64,000 nucleotides of DNA from Chloroflexota bacterium (GCA_018969295.1 JAGWYN010000010.1:1-64000), one strand, 5' to 3'; counted from the stretch's first letter, positions 7,775 to 17,476 are shown. Program-made: numbers and translations. Notes: generated from the sequence alone by a model not told the origin.

Positions 7775-9334
7775 TCAACGACTGATCAAAGGGATATGAA
7801 CAAGTGGCAGTGTAAAGAAAAAAGTACTTCCGATCTGCTCAGTGCTTTCCACCCAGATCTGCCCGTTGTGGGCGTGCACGGTATGTTTGGCGATGGCCAG
7901 GCCAAGACCGGTGCCGCCACCGCTGCGAGCACGATCCGCCTTGTAGAAACGCTCAAAAATTCGTGGAACCTCTTCAGCAGGAATGCCGATTCCACTGTCG
8001 GTCACCGAAATCACAACAACGTCGGGGGCGACGCCGGGCAGGCTCTCTGCTGACAGGCGAGCCCGCACAATGATGGTTCCCCCCGCCGGCGTAAATTTGA
8101 TGGCGTTGTGGAGCAGGTTGAGCAGGACCGTACGTATACGGTCGGTATCCACAAGGACCTCGGGCAGTTTGCTTTCCAGAAAGAGGTGAAGGGTCAGCTG
8201 GGCCCGTTCGGCCTGTGGCTGCAACCGCTCCACGACGGGTTCGACCAAAGCAGCAATCGTCGTCGGGAAGAGACGCAGGGGCACCTGCCCGGATTCGATA
8301 CGGGAGAGTTCCAGCAATTCCTGCACCATCTGTGTCATCTCGTCGACTTCGATTTCCATCCGCTCCAAAAAATGGGTGGCGGCGGGAGGATCTTCGAGGG
8401 CGCCATCGCGCAAGGTGTCGACCAGTGCCTTGAGCGAGGCCAGAGGCGTGCGCAGCTCGTGCGAAAGATTGCTGACAAAATCACGCCGGATCGTCTCCAG
8501 GCGGTGCAGATGGCTGAGGTCTTGAAGCAACACCAAAAATCCATTGGCGTCGCCGCGCAAAAAGGGAGTGACGATGACCCGAATATAGACGTCGCTGGTC
8601 AATTCGAGCGTGGCCGAGTGCTCCAGGTTGTGCTCGACACAGGCCAACCACACATCGGCGACCCGATAGTCCTTGACCACCTGCACAAACGATTTATCGA
8701 GCGCGTCGTCCGCTTTGACATTCAAAATTTGTGCGGCGGCAGGGTTGAGAATACTGACGTACCCGTGCTTGTTGAGCATGATTACGCCGTCGTTCATGAC
8801 CTGCAAAACAGTATCAAGCCGATCACGCTCGCGGCTGCGTTTGCGGCTCTGGCGTTGCAGCCGTTCTGCCATCCGATTGAGCGCGTCGCTGAGCGCGCCG
8901 ATCTCCCCATGTTTGTGCGCAGGTACCCGGGCATTCAGATCGCCTGCGGCAATCTGCTCGACAGCAGAGGTCAGCTGGCGCATACGCCAGGAACTGAGGT
9001 CGAATACACCGATCCACAGCAAGGCAGCGCTGCCTGCCACTCCCAGGCTTCCCAGCAGCCAGGTCGCCAAGCCGCCCCCGCCCTCGTCAAGGTACCAGAA
9101 GAGAGCACCGGCCACCAGCCACATGCTCAAAAAAACCACGAGCACGGAATGCCAACGGTCGCGCACCGTAGACCGAAGACTTCGCCAACAGAGCGGCCTC
9201 ATCGCTGTCGACAACCCATTGGGCTGGCTGTGCGTCCGTATCGATGCGTCAGCAGAGGGGGGCTTGGAAGGGGAAACTTTTTCCAGATGAGAGGAATACT
9301 CAACGGTTGTTTGCTGCATCGCTCCATCGTCCAC
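7775..9334 (-). CDS. phoR: PhoR-like sensor histidine kinase
   Basis: Membrane sensor kinase expected to control the adjacent response regulator in the phosphate response. The 519-residue protein has two TM segments at about 62-110 with almost no external loop, a HAMP linker (about 112-165), a PAS domain (about 175-275), HisKA with the phospho-acceptor in SNLSHELRTPLASLK (His about 290) and an HATPase_c domain with NLLHNAIKFTP, DSGIGIPAEEVPRIFERFYK and GTGLGLAIAKH. A PAS plus minimal sensory loop is the PhoR layout, where the Pst complex/PhoU senses phosphate. No phoU gene is visible in this window. The GTG at 9334 is used; ATG 9319 is an alternative with GGAG very close to it. The name phoR rests on the layout and on the pst neighbours. 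Confidence 0.85.
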   Translation of the reverse strand: MDDGAMQQTTVEYSSHLEKVSPSKPPSADASIRTHSQPNGLSTAMRPLCWRSLRSTVRDRWHSVLVVFLSMWLVAGALFWYLDEGGGGLATWLLGSLGVAGSAALLWIGVFDLSSWRMRQLTSAVEQIAAGDLNARVPAHKHGEIGALSDALNRMAERLQRQSRKRSRERDRLDTVLQVMNDGVIMLNKHGYVSILNPAAAQILNVKADDALDKSFVQVVKDYRVADVWLACVEHNLEHSATLELTSDVYIRVIVTPFLRGDANGFLVLLQDLSHLHRLETIRRDFVSNLSHELRTPLASLKALVDTLRDGALEDPPAATHFLERMEIEVDEMTQMVQELLELSRIESGQVPLRLFPTTIAALVEPVVERLQPQAERAQLTLHLFLESKLPEVLVDTDRIRTVLLNLLHNAIKFTPAGGTIIVRARLSAESLPGVAPDVVVISVTDSGIGIPAEEVPRIFERFYKADRARSGGGTGLGLAIAKHTVHAHNGQIWVESTEQIGSTFFFTLPLVHIPLISR

Positions 9335-9377
9335 AAGGAGATTCGCATGAATTGCCTACATTTACTGTACACAGAGG

Positions 9378-9406
9378 ATAGCACGACAAGATTAACAGCA
9401 GTTCAA
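9378..9406 (-). promoter_or_regulatory. Promoter of the histidine kinase gene
   Basis: On the minus strand TTGAAC (9401-9406) and TGCTAT (9378-9383) are 17 bp apart, 44 bp upstream of the kinase start. The -35 overlaps TTAACA-like steps (9392-9397, 9402-9407, 9413-9419) spaced about 10 bp, and the five-copy repeat at 9425-9484 is just upstream. This suggests the kinase has its own, regulated promoter. Confidence 0.45.
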
Positions 9407-9424
9407 CCCTATGTAAACATTCCA

Positions 9425-9484
9425 TCTGACAGTCACTCTGACAGTCACTCTGACAGTCACTCTGACAGTCACTCTGACAGTCAC
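9425..9484. repeat. Five perfect tandem 12-bp repeats upstream of the histidine kinase
   Basis: TCTGACAGTCAC is repeated five times without a mismatch (minus strand GTGACTGTCAGA). Each unit contains CTGTCA, the half-site of the E. coli PHO box, but with a 12-bp rather than 11-bp period. It lies in the 168-bp gap between the response regulator and kinase genes, 19 bp upstream of the kinase -35. Confidence 0.95.
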
Positions 9485-9502
9485 ATCGTCTCTGCAGACC
9501 GG

Positions 9503-10222
<720 letters not shown>

Positions 10223-10263
10223 GACAAAGTATCTCCTCGGTAGCGCCTGCGCGCAGTTGGCTT

Positions 10264-11181
10264 CTACAGTGAACGCGGGCGAACAGGACGCTGCACAGAA
10301 AAAAGCCCCCGCAGCAGCACGGCCCCCAGCACCACGATCCCCCCCACCCTGGCCAGCGGACCTGGCACTTCACCCACCACCCAAAAGACCAGAAGTGGGT
10401 TCAAAATCGGCTCCAAACAGGAGATCAGAATCGTCTCGATCGCCGACAACGAACGAATGGCCACAGTGTAAAACAGAAATGGGATGCCAAGTTGAAAAAT
10501 GCCCAGAAAACCGACGATCGCCCAGTCGCTGGGCACTGCTTCGGCGGTGAGCAAAAAAGGTACCCCGACCCCAGCCGCCAGCAGGTTGCCCAACAGCACA
10601 GTCTCTAAGCTGGATTGGTCTTTCTGCGCACGCATGAAAAGCGTCATCCAGGCCAGGGCAACTCCCCCCAGCACAGACAGGAGATTGCCAAGCATCCCCG
10701 CTGGCGTCAAAGCCTCCCCAAAAAATAGCGCCATCCCAGCCAGAATCGCGCCGGACGCAACGTAATCCAGCCTGCCTGGCCGTTCCCCCAAAAACCAGTG
10801 GCTGAAGAGCGCAACCCAGATCGGCGCAGTGTACTGCAGAAGAATCGCGTTGGCCGCCGAGGTGAGCTGGGTGGCCTGCACAAAAAAGATCACCATCAGG
10901 CAGTATGAGACCGCACCGCCGATCTGTGCTGTAGACCAGCTCCAGACAGGCCGGCGCAGGTACAGCCAGAGCACCAGCGCCGCCACCGCGCTGCGTCCGC
11001 CTACGAGCGCCAGCGCCGGAATCGTCGCCTGCTTGATCAACACCCCCGAAGTGCTCCACAAGACCACACAGACCAACAAAAATAACACAGCACGCCGGTG
11101 CGCAGCGGTTTCATTTTCTACAGAAGCTGGCACTCCCTGGATCTGTCTGCGCATCGAAAATCGACCGAGAAGATCTTTCAT
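10264..11181 (-). CDS. EamA/DMT-family transporter
   Basis: Ten-helix drug/metabolite-type transporter of 305 residues. Two EamA repeats are visible: about residues 28-160 (AVLFLLVCVVLWSTSGVLIKQATIP...) and about 172-300 (NLLSVLGGVALAWMTLFMRA... AIETILISCLEPILNPLLVFWVVGEVPG), the second containing the usual SxLEPxxxxLxxxxxxGE motif. The substrate cannot be told from sequence; family members export amino acids, nucleosides or metabolites. Its ATG overlaps the stop of the M32 carboxypeptidase gene by 4 bp (ATGA), so the two are translationally coupled. A peptide-hydrolysis/amino-acid-efflux link is possible but unproven. Confidence 0.85.
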   Translation of the reverse strand: MKDLLGRFSMRRQIQGVPASVENETAAHRRAVLFLLVCVVLWSTSGVLIKQATIPALALVGGRSAVAALVLWLYLRRPVWSWSTAQIGGAVSYCLMVIFFVQATQLTSAANAILLQYTAPIWVALFSHWFLGERPGRLDYVASGAILAGMALFFGEALTPAGMLGNLLSVLGGVALAWMTLFMRAQKDQSSLETVLLGNLLAAGVGVPFLLTAEAVPSDWAIVGFLGIFQLGIPFLFYTVAIRSLSAIETILISCLEPILNPLLVFWVVGEVPGPLARVGGIVVLGAVLLRGLFSVQRPVRPRSL

Positions 11182-12710
11182 CGCACAGCCGGCAGGGGAC
11201 CATACAACTGGCTGTATTTACGATGCAGATAGGCGAGGTAGGGCTGAATTGTCAGTTCGTTCCCTGTCACTCGCCGCAGCAGTTCGTCGGGCGTGTAGCG
11301 GGCACCATGCCGGTAGAGATTCTCACGCAGCCAGCCGTGCAGTGTCCCAAAAGAACCCTGTGCAATCTCGGCTTCGATCTGCGGCTGGGCCGCCACGGCT
11401 GCAGCATAAAACTGCGACGCCATGATGTTGCCCAGCGTGTAGCCTTGAAAACTGCCGCCGATCGGCCCCGAAAACCAGTGCACATCCTGCATGACCCCGT
11501 CCCGATCGTCCGACGCACGCACCCCCAAATTTTCCTGGTAGCGGGCGTGCCAGGCCTCGGGCAATTCCTCGACCGACAGCTTGCCCTCCAACAGATCCAG
11601 CTCCAGCCCAAAGCGAACGATCACATGCAGGTTGTAGGTCACTTCGTCGGCATCTACACGAATCAAGGAAGGTTGAACCCGGTTGATGGCACGATAGAAA
11701 CTGTCCAAGTCGACATCAGCCAGCTGCTCAGGAAAAACAGCTTGCAGCGCAGGATAGGAATGCTCCCAGAACAGGCGGCTGCGGCCGACCAGGTTTTCCC
11801 ACAACCGGGACTGGCTCTCGTGCACCCCCGCCGACGTGCCCGTGTCGAGCACAGACGAGGCATACGCTTCGTCGATCCCCATCTCGTAGAGCGCATGGCC
11901 GGTCTCATGCATCGTGCTGAATAATGCGTTGCCCAGGTCGTTTTCATAAAAACGGGTGGTGATCCGGGCATCCCCAGGGCCAAATTTGGTCATGAAAGGG
12001 TGATGTGTCTCGTCCTGGCGCCCACGCGTGAAGTCGTAACCGAACGCAGCCGCTATCTGCTCGCCAAAAGCTTGTTGCTGGGCCTTGGGATAGTGGCGCT
12101 GCAAAAAACGGCTGTCGACCGCAGGCTTCTGGGCAAGAGCAGCCACCCAGATCGCCAAGGCCCGGCGCAACGCTTCAAACAGCGGCTGGATCTTCGCCAC
12201 CGTCATGCCCTGGTCTGCCTGGTCGATCAACGGGTCAGCCAGGTGGGCATGGCCAGGGAAAAATTCCGCCATCTGGCGGCTCATGGCCAGTGTTTTGTGC
12301 AGATACGGGCGCACAGCTGCAAAATCGTTGCGCGGCCGCGCCTCTGCCCACACACTGTACGAATTGGAAAGATGTTCGACAAACTCTGCCGCAAAGGCAG
12401 CAGGAATCCGGGTAGAATGTTCGTAGCGGCGCCGCAGCTGACGCAACATCGCCGCTTCCACACTCTCCGCTTCCCGGCCGACACCCGCAGCGTCCAGGTC
12501 GTCAAGCAGACGCCCGATCGCAGGGTCCGTGCGCCGTTCGTGCGCCAACCGCTCGATCAGGGCGCTCTGACGCGCCCGTACAGCCCCCCCTCCCGACGGC
12601 ATATAGGTGGACTGATCCCAGCTCAACAGGGCAGAGACGCCATCCAGGTCATAGATCTCCTGCCAGCGCGCCATCAACTCGTCCCACTTTGCTCGATCTT
12701 GGCTCTTCAT
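11178..12710 (-). CDS. M32-family metallocarboxypeptidase (carboxypeptidase Taq type)
   Basis: Cytoplasmic zinc carboxypeptidase removing C-terminal residues from peptides. The 510-residue length is normal for the family. The zinc motif is HETGH (His268-Glu269-His272), preceded by the family block DARITTRFYENDLGNALFS and followed by ESQSRLWENLVGRS, which supplies the third zinc ligand. HPFMTKFGPGDARITTR near 248-265 and the C-terminal HARYQENLGV are also typical. Start ATG 12710 is preferred over ATG 12746 because GGGAG lies 6 nt before it and the protein then begins as the family does. It is first in a minus-strand unit with the EamA transporter. Confidence 0.92.
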   Translation of the reverse strand: MKSQDRAKWDELMARWQEIYDLDGVSALLSWDQSTYMPSGGGAVRARQSALIERLAHERRTDPAIGRLLDDLDAAGVGREAESVEAAMLRQLRRRYEHSTRIPAAFAAEFVEHLSNSYSVWAEARPRNDFAAVRPYLHKTLAMSRQMAEFFPGHAHLADPLIDQADQGMTVAKIQPLFEALRRALAIWVAALAQKPAVDSRFLQRHYPKAQQQAFGEQIAAAFGYDFTRGRQDETHHPFMTKFGPGDARITTRFYENDLGNALFSTMHETGHALYEMGIDEAYASSVLDTGTSAGVHESQSRLWENLVGRSRLFWEHSYPALQAVFPEQLADVDLDSFYRAINRVQPSLIRVDADEVTYNLHVIVRFGLELDLLEGKLSVEELPEAWHARYQENLGVRASDDRDGVMQDVHWFSGPIGGSFQGYTLGNIMASQFYAAAVAAQPQIEAEIAQGSFGTLHGWLRENLYRHGARYTPDELLRRVTGNELTIQPYLAYLHRKYSQLYGPLPAVR

Positions 12711-12906
12711 TTCTGCTCCCTGCAGGGGTTCCCTGCATTTGTCCATGCCAGCCCTTGCTGCACCGCTTGGTGTTGATAGCTTCGATTATAACGCACCCCG
12801 CGCCGGAATACGTGTCGGGCCGGCAACCTGTCGACACACACGCCTGCTCCGCTCCAGCGGCGCCGGTTCGAAGCAGACGGTTATGCACAATCTGAAGGCC
12901 CTTGCT

Positions 12907-12935
12907 TTGGCAAATCCTGGCAACCTGGATATACT
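12907..12935 (+). promoter_or_regulatory. Promoter of the S1-domain protein gene
   Basis: TTGGCA (12907-12912) and TATACT (12930-12935) with a 17-bp spacer. Transcription from about 12942 leaves a leader of about 95 nt before the chosen ATG at 13036, which argues against the longer upstream reading frame being translated. Confidence 0.7.
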
Positions 12936-13035
12936 GAAGAGCATAATCAAAATCAATTTGATTCAAGCAACCCAAAAAAATGTGGAATCGAGGCGCCTCT
13001 CGTGTTGCGCCGGTAGTGTTCGGGAGAAAATCGAG

Positions 13036-13947
13036 ATGAGTGAACAACAATTGGTTTCGGCCCACGAGGTGAATGCATCGCCCTTGGAAGAACAACCGAT
13101 GGCCGAGCAGGCTGTCCTTTCGGAAGAAAACGCCATCGCACAACAGCCTGCAGCGCCCCAAACACATCCTGCCGCCGACGAAGGGGGCCCCGTCGTCAAA
13201 CTGTTGAGCGTGGGCCAGGAGCTGCATGGAACCGTCAAACGCATCACCGAGTTTGGCGCTTTTGTCGACATCGGCGTCGGGCGTGATGGGCTGATTCACA
13301 TTTCTGAACTCTCGACAACCCGGGTGGCCAAAGTGACCGATGTGCTCCAAGAGGGCCAGCCGATCACACTTTGGATCAAAAAGCTCGACCGCGACCGCAA
13401 CCGCATCAGCCTGACCATGATCGAGCCAGGCAAACGCACCATCCGAGACCTGCAGGTTGGCGAAATCGTGCAGGGCACTGTGACCCGCCTTTTGCCCTAC
13501 GGCGCCTTCATCGACATCGGCGTCGGCCGCGATGCCCTGCTGCATGTCCGTGAAATGTCAAACAGCTTCGTCGCCAAACCGGAAGATGTGGTCAACATCG
13601 GCGACAGCGTCGAAGTGCGCATCCTGGAAGTCGCACGCCGACGCAACCGGATCGATCTGAGCATGAAGGGGCTGCGCCCCGAACCAGAAGTACAGCTGCC
13701 AGAACCTGTTGTCCACGAGGAAGTTTTTGACACCCGCGAGCCAGAAGAAACAGCCGAAGAGCACTTTGACGAGATCGAAGCCCTGACAACCATGCAAATG
13801 GCGTTCCGCAAGGCGCAAGAACGGAGCGGCGTGAACATTCCCATGGGCAAAAACAAAAAACAAAGACGGAATCAGGCTGCACACAAACGCGCGGCACAGG
13901 ACGACATCATCGAACGAACATTGGGTGGCCAGACCAACCGCAAATAG
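13036..13947 (+). CDS. Protein with two S1 RNA-binding domains
   Basis: 303-residue protein with an acidic, Gln/Ala-rich N-terminus (1-52), two S1 domains (about 58-129 and 140-211) each with GxVxRI..(F/Y)GAFxDIGVGRD(G/A)L(I/L)H, and a charged tail containing a basic stretch (KNKKQRRNQAAHKRAA). It is related to ribosomal protein S1 but has only two repeats, so it may be a partial S1 functional equivalent or an auxiliary RNA-binding protein in translation or mRNA decay. The longer reading frame starting at 12739 is rejected because the promoter at 12907 lies inside it; ATG 13036 has a GGGAG site upstream. It is followed by a hairpin at 13948-13974 and a terminator at 14037. Confidence 0.85.
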   Translation: MSEQQLVSAHEVNASPLEEQPMAEQAVLSEENAIAQQPAAPQTHPAADEGGPVVKLLSVGQELHGTVKRITEFGAFVDIGVGRDGLIHISELSTTRVAKVTDVLQEGQPITLWIKKLDRDRNRISLTMIEPGKRTIRDLQVGEIVQGTVTRLLPYGAFIDIGVGRDALLHVREMSNSFVAKPEDVVNIGDSVEVRILEVARRRNRIDLSMKGLRPEPEVQLPEPVVHEEVFDTREPEETAEEHFDEIEALTTMQMAFRKAQERSGVNIPMGKNKKQRRNQAAHKRAAQDDIIERTLGGQTNRK

Positions 13948-14036
13948 CCCCGTCTTGTTCGACAAGATCCGGGGGGGAAGGCCAGCTTTCATCGGGAAAG
14001 TGACCTGATCCCTGGCAGGAAAAATGGCAGTGGAAG

Positions 14037-14070
14037 GGGTGACAGTCAGCGCTGTCACCCTCTTTGTATT
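14037..14070 (+). terminator. Terminator after the S1-domain gene
   Basis: GGGTGACAG / CTGTCACCC (14037-14045, 14052-14060) with a 6-nt loop, followed by TCTTTGTATT. A second weaker hairpin (CTTGT-TCG-ACAAG, flanked by CCCC/GGGG) lies right after the stop at 13948-13974. Confidence 0.65.
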
Positions 14071-14122
14071 CAAACCGTCTCACCTGCTCGACAGATCCCG
14101 CTCTCGCAAAGAGGAGACACAG

Positions 14123-14854
14123 ATGCAGATCAACGGAAAAACGGCACTGATTACCGGCGGCGCCACCCGGATCGGCAAGGCCATCACCCTGATGCTGGCC
14201 CAGGCAGGTGCCAATGTCGTGGTCAACTACCACGCTTCCGCAGCCTCCGCCCACACGACCGTGCAAGAGGCCACCGGGTACGGCGTCGCAGCCATGGCCT
14301 GGCCCTGCGATGTCTCTGACCCCACCGCAGTCCAGGCCATGGCCGACGCTGCCATAGAACGCTTTGGCGGCGTCGATATCGTGGTGAACAACGCCAGCTA
14401 TTTTGGCCAGATCGCCGTTCCTACCGCCGACCTGACGATGTGGCAGCGGGTCACCCGCATCTCGATCGATGGGACCTTTTATGTGTCGAACGCCCTGATC
14501 CCCTCGATGCAGGCGCGCGGCGGCGGTGCCATCGTCAATCTCCTCGATCTGTCTGCCTGGCAACCCTGGCCGCGCTATACCGCCCATGCGGTCGGCAAAG
14601 CAGCCATGCTGGCGCTGACTCGCCAGCTGGCACTGGAACTGGCCCCGACGATCCGCGTCAACGCGCTGGCAGCTGGGCCCGTACTTCCCCCCGACCAAAG
14701 CTCGGCCGAAGAACAACAACGGGTGGCCAACCAAACGCTGTTGAAACGCTGGGGAGCTCCTGACGATGCCACCAACGCCGTGCGCTACCTGATCGAAGCA
14801 GAATTTGTCACCGGCTCGGTGCTGGTGGTCGACGGCGGAGAACAGCTCACATGA
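14123..14854 (+). CDS. Short-chain dehydrogenase/reductase, atypical active site
   Basis: 243-residue Rossmann-fold oxidoreductase. The cofactor motif TGGATRIGKA (11-20), NNAS (89-92), a Ser at 144 and the C-terminal VDGG motif identify an SDR, closest by eye to the FabG/pteridine-reductase-like group. The usual YxxxK catalytic pair reads H155-A-V-G-K159; Tyr152 lies three residues too early. So either the tyrosine is replaced by His or the loop is rearranged, and activity is uncertain. Start ATG 14123 has GAGGAG 7 nt upstream. It sits between the S1 gene terminator and dgt. The substrate is unknown. Confidence 0.8.
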   Translation: MQINGKTALITGGATRIGKAITLMLAQAGANVVVNYHASAASAHTTVQEATGYGVAAMAWPCDVSDPTAVQAMADAAIERFGGVDIVVNNASYFGQIAVPTADLTMWQRVTRISIDGTFYVSNALIPSMQARGGGAIVNLLDLSAWQPWPRYTAHAVGKAAMLALTRQLALELAPTIRVNALAAGPVLPPDQSSAEEQQRVANQTLLKRWGAPDDATNAVRYLIEAEFVTGSVLVVDGGEQLT

Positions 14855-14919
14855 CAGGCGTCTGCTGAACCAACGTCGAACACACACCCTCTTCTTTCCC
14901 CCTAGACAAGGAGTTTGTC

Positions 14920-16077
14920 ATGCTTTACACCACACAGTTGCTCGAAGCGCGTGAGAGCCTGGCCCCCTATGCCATGCCCAGTCGCGCCAGCCGTGGCCGT
15001 CTCTACCCCGAACCCTCCCACCCATACCGGCTGGCCTACCAGCGGGACCGCGACCGGATTGTGCACACCACCGCCTTCCGGCGCCTGGAGTACAAGACAC
15101 AGGTTTTTGTATACTCTGAAGGCGACCACTACCGCAACCGACTCACCCACAGCATCGAGGTCGCCCAGATCGGACGCACGTTGGCGCGAGCCTTAGGCTG
15201 CAACGAAGATCTGACCGAAGCCATCTGCCTGGCCCACGACCTCGGCCACCCCCCCTTCGGCCATGCCGGCGAAGAGACCCTCAACCAACTCCTGCACCCA
15301 CATGGCGGCTTCGACCACCAACGCCAGACCTACCGCATCTTGACCGAGCTGGAAGAGCGCTACCCGGAACACCCAGGCCTCAATCTGACCTATGAAGTGC
15401 GCGAAGGGGTCGTCAAACATGACACCGACTACGACTTTGTCGATGCCCGCAGCTACCACCCGGAAGAACGGGGAACCCTCGAATGTCAGCTGAGCAATCT
15501 GGCCGACGAAATCGCCTACAACACCAGCGACCTGGACGATGGGCTGCGCAGCGGAATTCTGGCCCCAGCCCAGGTCCAAAAGCTGGCGATCACCCAGCGT
15601 ACCCTGGCCTCCCTGGGGGAAAAGAGCACAGTCGACCTGAGCGATGACCTGCAGCGCTACCGCTTCATCCGTCGGCTGGTCGGGATCGAGGTCAACGATG
15701 TGGTGCAGGCGACCGCCCAACAGCTCGAACAGGCAGACATTCACTCGCTTGCCAGCCTTCGACAACACCCTGTGAACGTGGCTGGCTACAGCGCAGAGGT
15801 CGCTGTGGAGAACCAGGCGTTGAAACAGTTTCTGTTGCAAAATTTCTATCGCCATTATCGCGTCATGCGCATGACAGTCAAGGCAGCCCGCACCTTGACC
15901 CACCTCTACGAGGCCTATCTCAGCGAGCCTCGCCAGCTCCCCCCTGAGACACAGCGACGGGCACAGACCCCCACCCTCGGACTGCCGCGCGCCATCTGCG
16001 ACTACCTGGCCGGAATGACCGATCGCTATGCGATCCAAGAACACCGCCGCCTGTACGAAATGGCAGAAAAAGCCTGA
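14920..16077 (+). CDS. dgt: Deoxyguanosinetriphosphate triphosphohydrolase-like HD hydrolase
   Basis: Hydrolyses dNTPs (classically dGTP) to nucleoside plus triphosphate, regulating nucleotide pools. The 385-residue protein carries the N-terminal family block DRDRIVHTTAFRRLEYKTQVF (about residues 43-63), metal-binding His77 (RLTHSIEV), the HD pair His106-Asp107 (LAHDLGHPPFGH), and a later EIAYNTSDLDDGLRSG block that supplies another metal ligand. Length fits the short bacterial Dgt-like proteins (type 2). Start ATG 14920 follows AAGGAG with 6-nt spacing. It follows the SDR gene by 65 bp and may be co-transcribed with it. True nucleotide specificity cannot be read from sequence. Confidence 0.9.
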   Translation: MLYTTQLLEARESLAPYAMPSRASRGRLYPEPSHPYRLAYQRDRDRIVHTTAFRRLEYKTQVFVYSEGDHYRNRLTHSIEVAQIGRTLARALGCNEDLTEAICLAHDLGHPPFGHAGEETLNQLLHPHGGFDHQRQTYRILTELEERYPEHPGLNLTYEVREGVVKHDTDYDFVDARSYHPEERGTLECQLSNLADEIAYNTSDLDDGLRSGILAPAQVQKLAITQRTLASLGEKSTVDLSDDLQRYRFIRRLVGIEVNDVVQATAQQLEQADIHSLASLRQHPVNVAGYSAEVAVENQALKQFLLQNFYRHYRVMRMTVKAARTLTHLYEAYLSEPRQLPPETQRRAQTPTLGLPRAICDYLAGMTDRYAIQEHRRLYEMAEKA

Positions 16078-16090
16078 CCCGCACCCCCCC

Positions 16091-17431
16091 CTATCTTTTC
16101 TGTTTGAGTTCCATGTGCACGGTCAGCCGCTGAAAAATTCCACTGTCGGTGTAAAGCACGTCGGTGATGGTGCAGTCCAGGATATATTGGCGGGATTCTA
16201 GTTGCAGGGCCAGACCCCGCTGCGCCACCACCGGGCCCAGACGATCCTTCTCTCGTTCGAAGTGCTTGCGCAGATGTTCGTCCGCGTACTCGCTCAACAA
16301 CACACGGCTGACGTTGAACAACGTTTTGTCGTCAGATTTGTCGAAGATGTAGAGCTCGATGGCCACAACCTGGTCGGGGTCGTTGTTGAGGAAGCCATAG
16401 CGGTCGCTGATGCCGATCCCATACTCGCCGAGATAGTCGTCTTCCTGCTCGCCCGGAATGTTGCGGGTCCAGTCAAAATCTTGCCTCCCCATGATAAATT
16501 CGGCGTCGAACTGGTCGATGCATCTCCCGGCAGGCTGCCAGCCCGGTGCACTGCTGCGCCCCTCAGCCCCTACAGGCTTCAGCCCCGGGCCACCCGTCTC
16601 ACGCACCGCTGGGCTCTTGGAGAACGCAGACTCGTCTGACCAGAGAGGAGCTCGGGCAGCTTCTACCGCCACAGAGGGCCCCAACACCGGCCGGGCCGGC
16701 CGGCGAGCAGCTTCAGCTGGCTGTTCAGGTTCAAAGGGCAGCACCTCGCCGGTCGCTGGCGGTCGCACCGGCGAGACCCGGGTTGCCGCCGCCTGGGCAG
16801 CGCTGGACTGCCACGACAGATCCGGTTCCTCTCCGGAGAAAGAAACCGGGCTGGCTGACGGATGAAGCAACGGGCCCACCACGGGGCCAGAGGGCAATTT
16901 GTCCTTGAAAACTCGCCAGAGAAGAGTGGCGCCGGTGCCTACAGCCAGCAACCCCAACAACAACAGCACTGCCACTACCACCCAAGAAGTGCCGCCTGTG
17001 TTAGAAGGCTCGGAATCCCCCACAGAGGCCTCTGTGGCCACTTCGGCCCCAGCCACTTCGGCCCCAGCCAGCCCGGTCACCCCCCAGCCACTCCCCAAGG
17101 CCCGCAGCCGTTCGCTGCGAGCAGGGCCGTCGGGCCCATTCTCTGCCTGTTGGATCGCCTCCTCAAAAAGCAACGGCAGTTCGTCGCCGAACCGCCCCAG
17201 TGTGGCGGGCGGGCTCCCCGCAGAAACATCTGCCAGATCGCCGAGATATTCGATCTGAGCGTCCCGCCCCAAAGAACGGATATCTCCACCCTGCCAGTTT
17301 ACCGGCCAGAAGACCCACCCGACCAAAAGCCCAAGCACAAGGCCGGCAACAACTCCGACCCCGACCCAGACCAATTCCTTGCCGGTGACCTGGAGCTCTT
17401 GGAAACGCTGAAGCGGTGACTGCGATGACAT
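16091..17431 (-). CDS. Two-TM membrane protein with a conserved C-terminal domain, unknown function
   Basis: 446-residue protein that I do not recognise. TM1 is at about 20-44 (VWVGVGVVAGLVLGLLVGWVFW). An extracytoplasmic segment of about 100 residues follows. TM2 is at about 149-171. A low-complexity Pro/Ala/Ser-rich cytoplasmic linker runs to about residue 300. The C-terminal 140 residues look folded (FDAEFIMGRQDFDWTRNI, GEYGIGISDRYGFLNNDPD, VVAIELYIFDKSD). The last gene of the ffh-rpsP-khpA-rimM-dprA-manC run; ATG 17431 has a GGAGGG site. A GIGI..R sequence in the C-terminal domain suggests ligand or protein binding, but no function is assigned. Confidence 0.7.
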   Translation of the reverse strand: MSSQSPLQRFQELQVTGKELVWVGVGVVAGLVLGLLVGWVFWPVNWQGGDIRSLGRDAQIEYLGDLADVSAGSPPATLGRFGDELPLLFEEAIQQAENGPDGPARSERLRALGSGWGVTGLAGAEVAGAEVATEASVGDSEPSNTGGTSWVVVAVLLLLGLLAVGTGATLLWRVFKDKLPSGPVVGPLLHPSASPVSFSGEEPDLSWQSSAAQAAATRVSPVRPPATGEVLPFEPEQPAEAARRPARPVLGPSVAVEAARAPLWSDESAFSKSPAVRETGGPGLKPVGAEGRSSAPGWQPAGRCIDQFDAEFIMGRQDFDWTRNIPGEQEDDYLGEYGIGISDRYGFLNNDPDQVVAIELYIFDKSDDKTLFNVSRVLLSEYADEHLRKHFEREKDRLGPVVAQRGLALQLESRQYILDCTITDVLYTDSGIFQRLTVHMELKQKR

Positions 17432-17476
17432 GACGATATTCCCTCCTGCGGCTCTTGCTTGCCCCTGCCGACTTCC

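Noticed and set aside
9425..9484. CRISPR array
   Set aside because: Units are only 12 bp and directly adjacent, without spacers; no cas genes.
9349..9500. Plus-strand small ORF starting at an ATG with AAGGAG upstream (MNCLHLLYTED...)
   Set aside because: It continues through the antisense of the response regulator without a stop or any motif; the apparent site is probably chance.
12739..13035. N-terminal 99-residue extension of the S1-domain protein
   Set aside because: A good promoter (12907-12935) lies inside it and the translated stretch has no conserved character.
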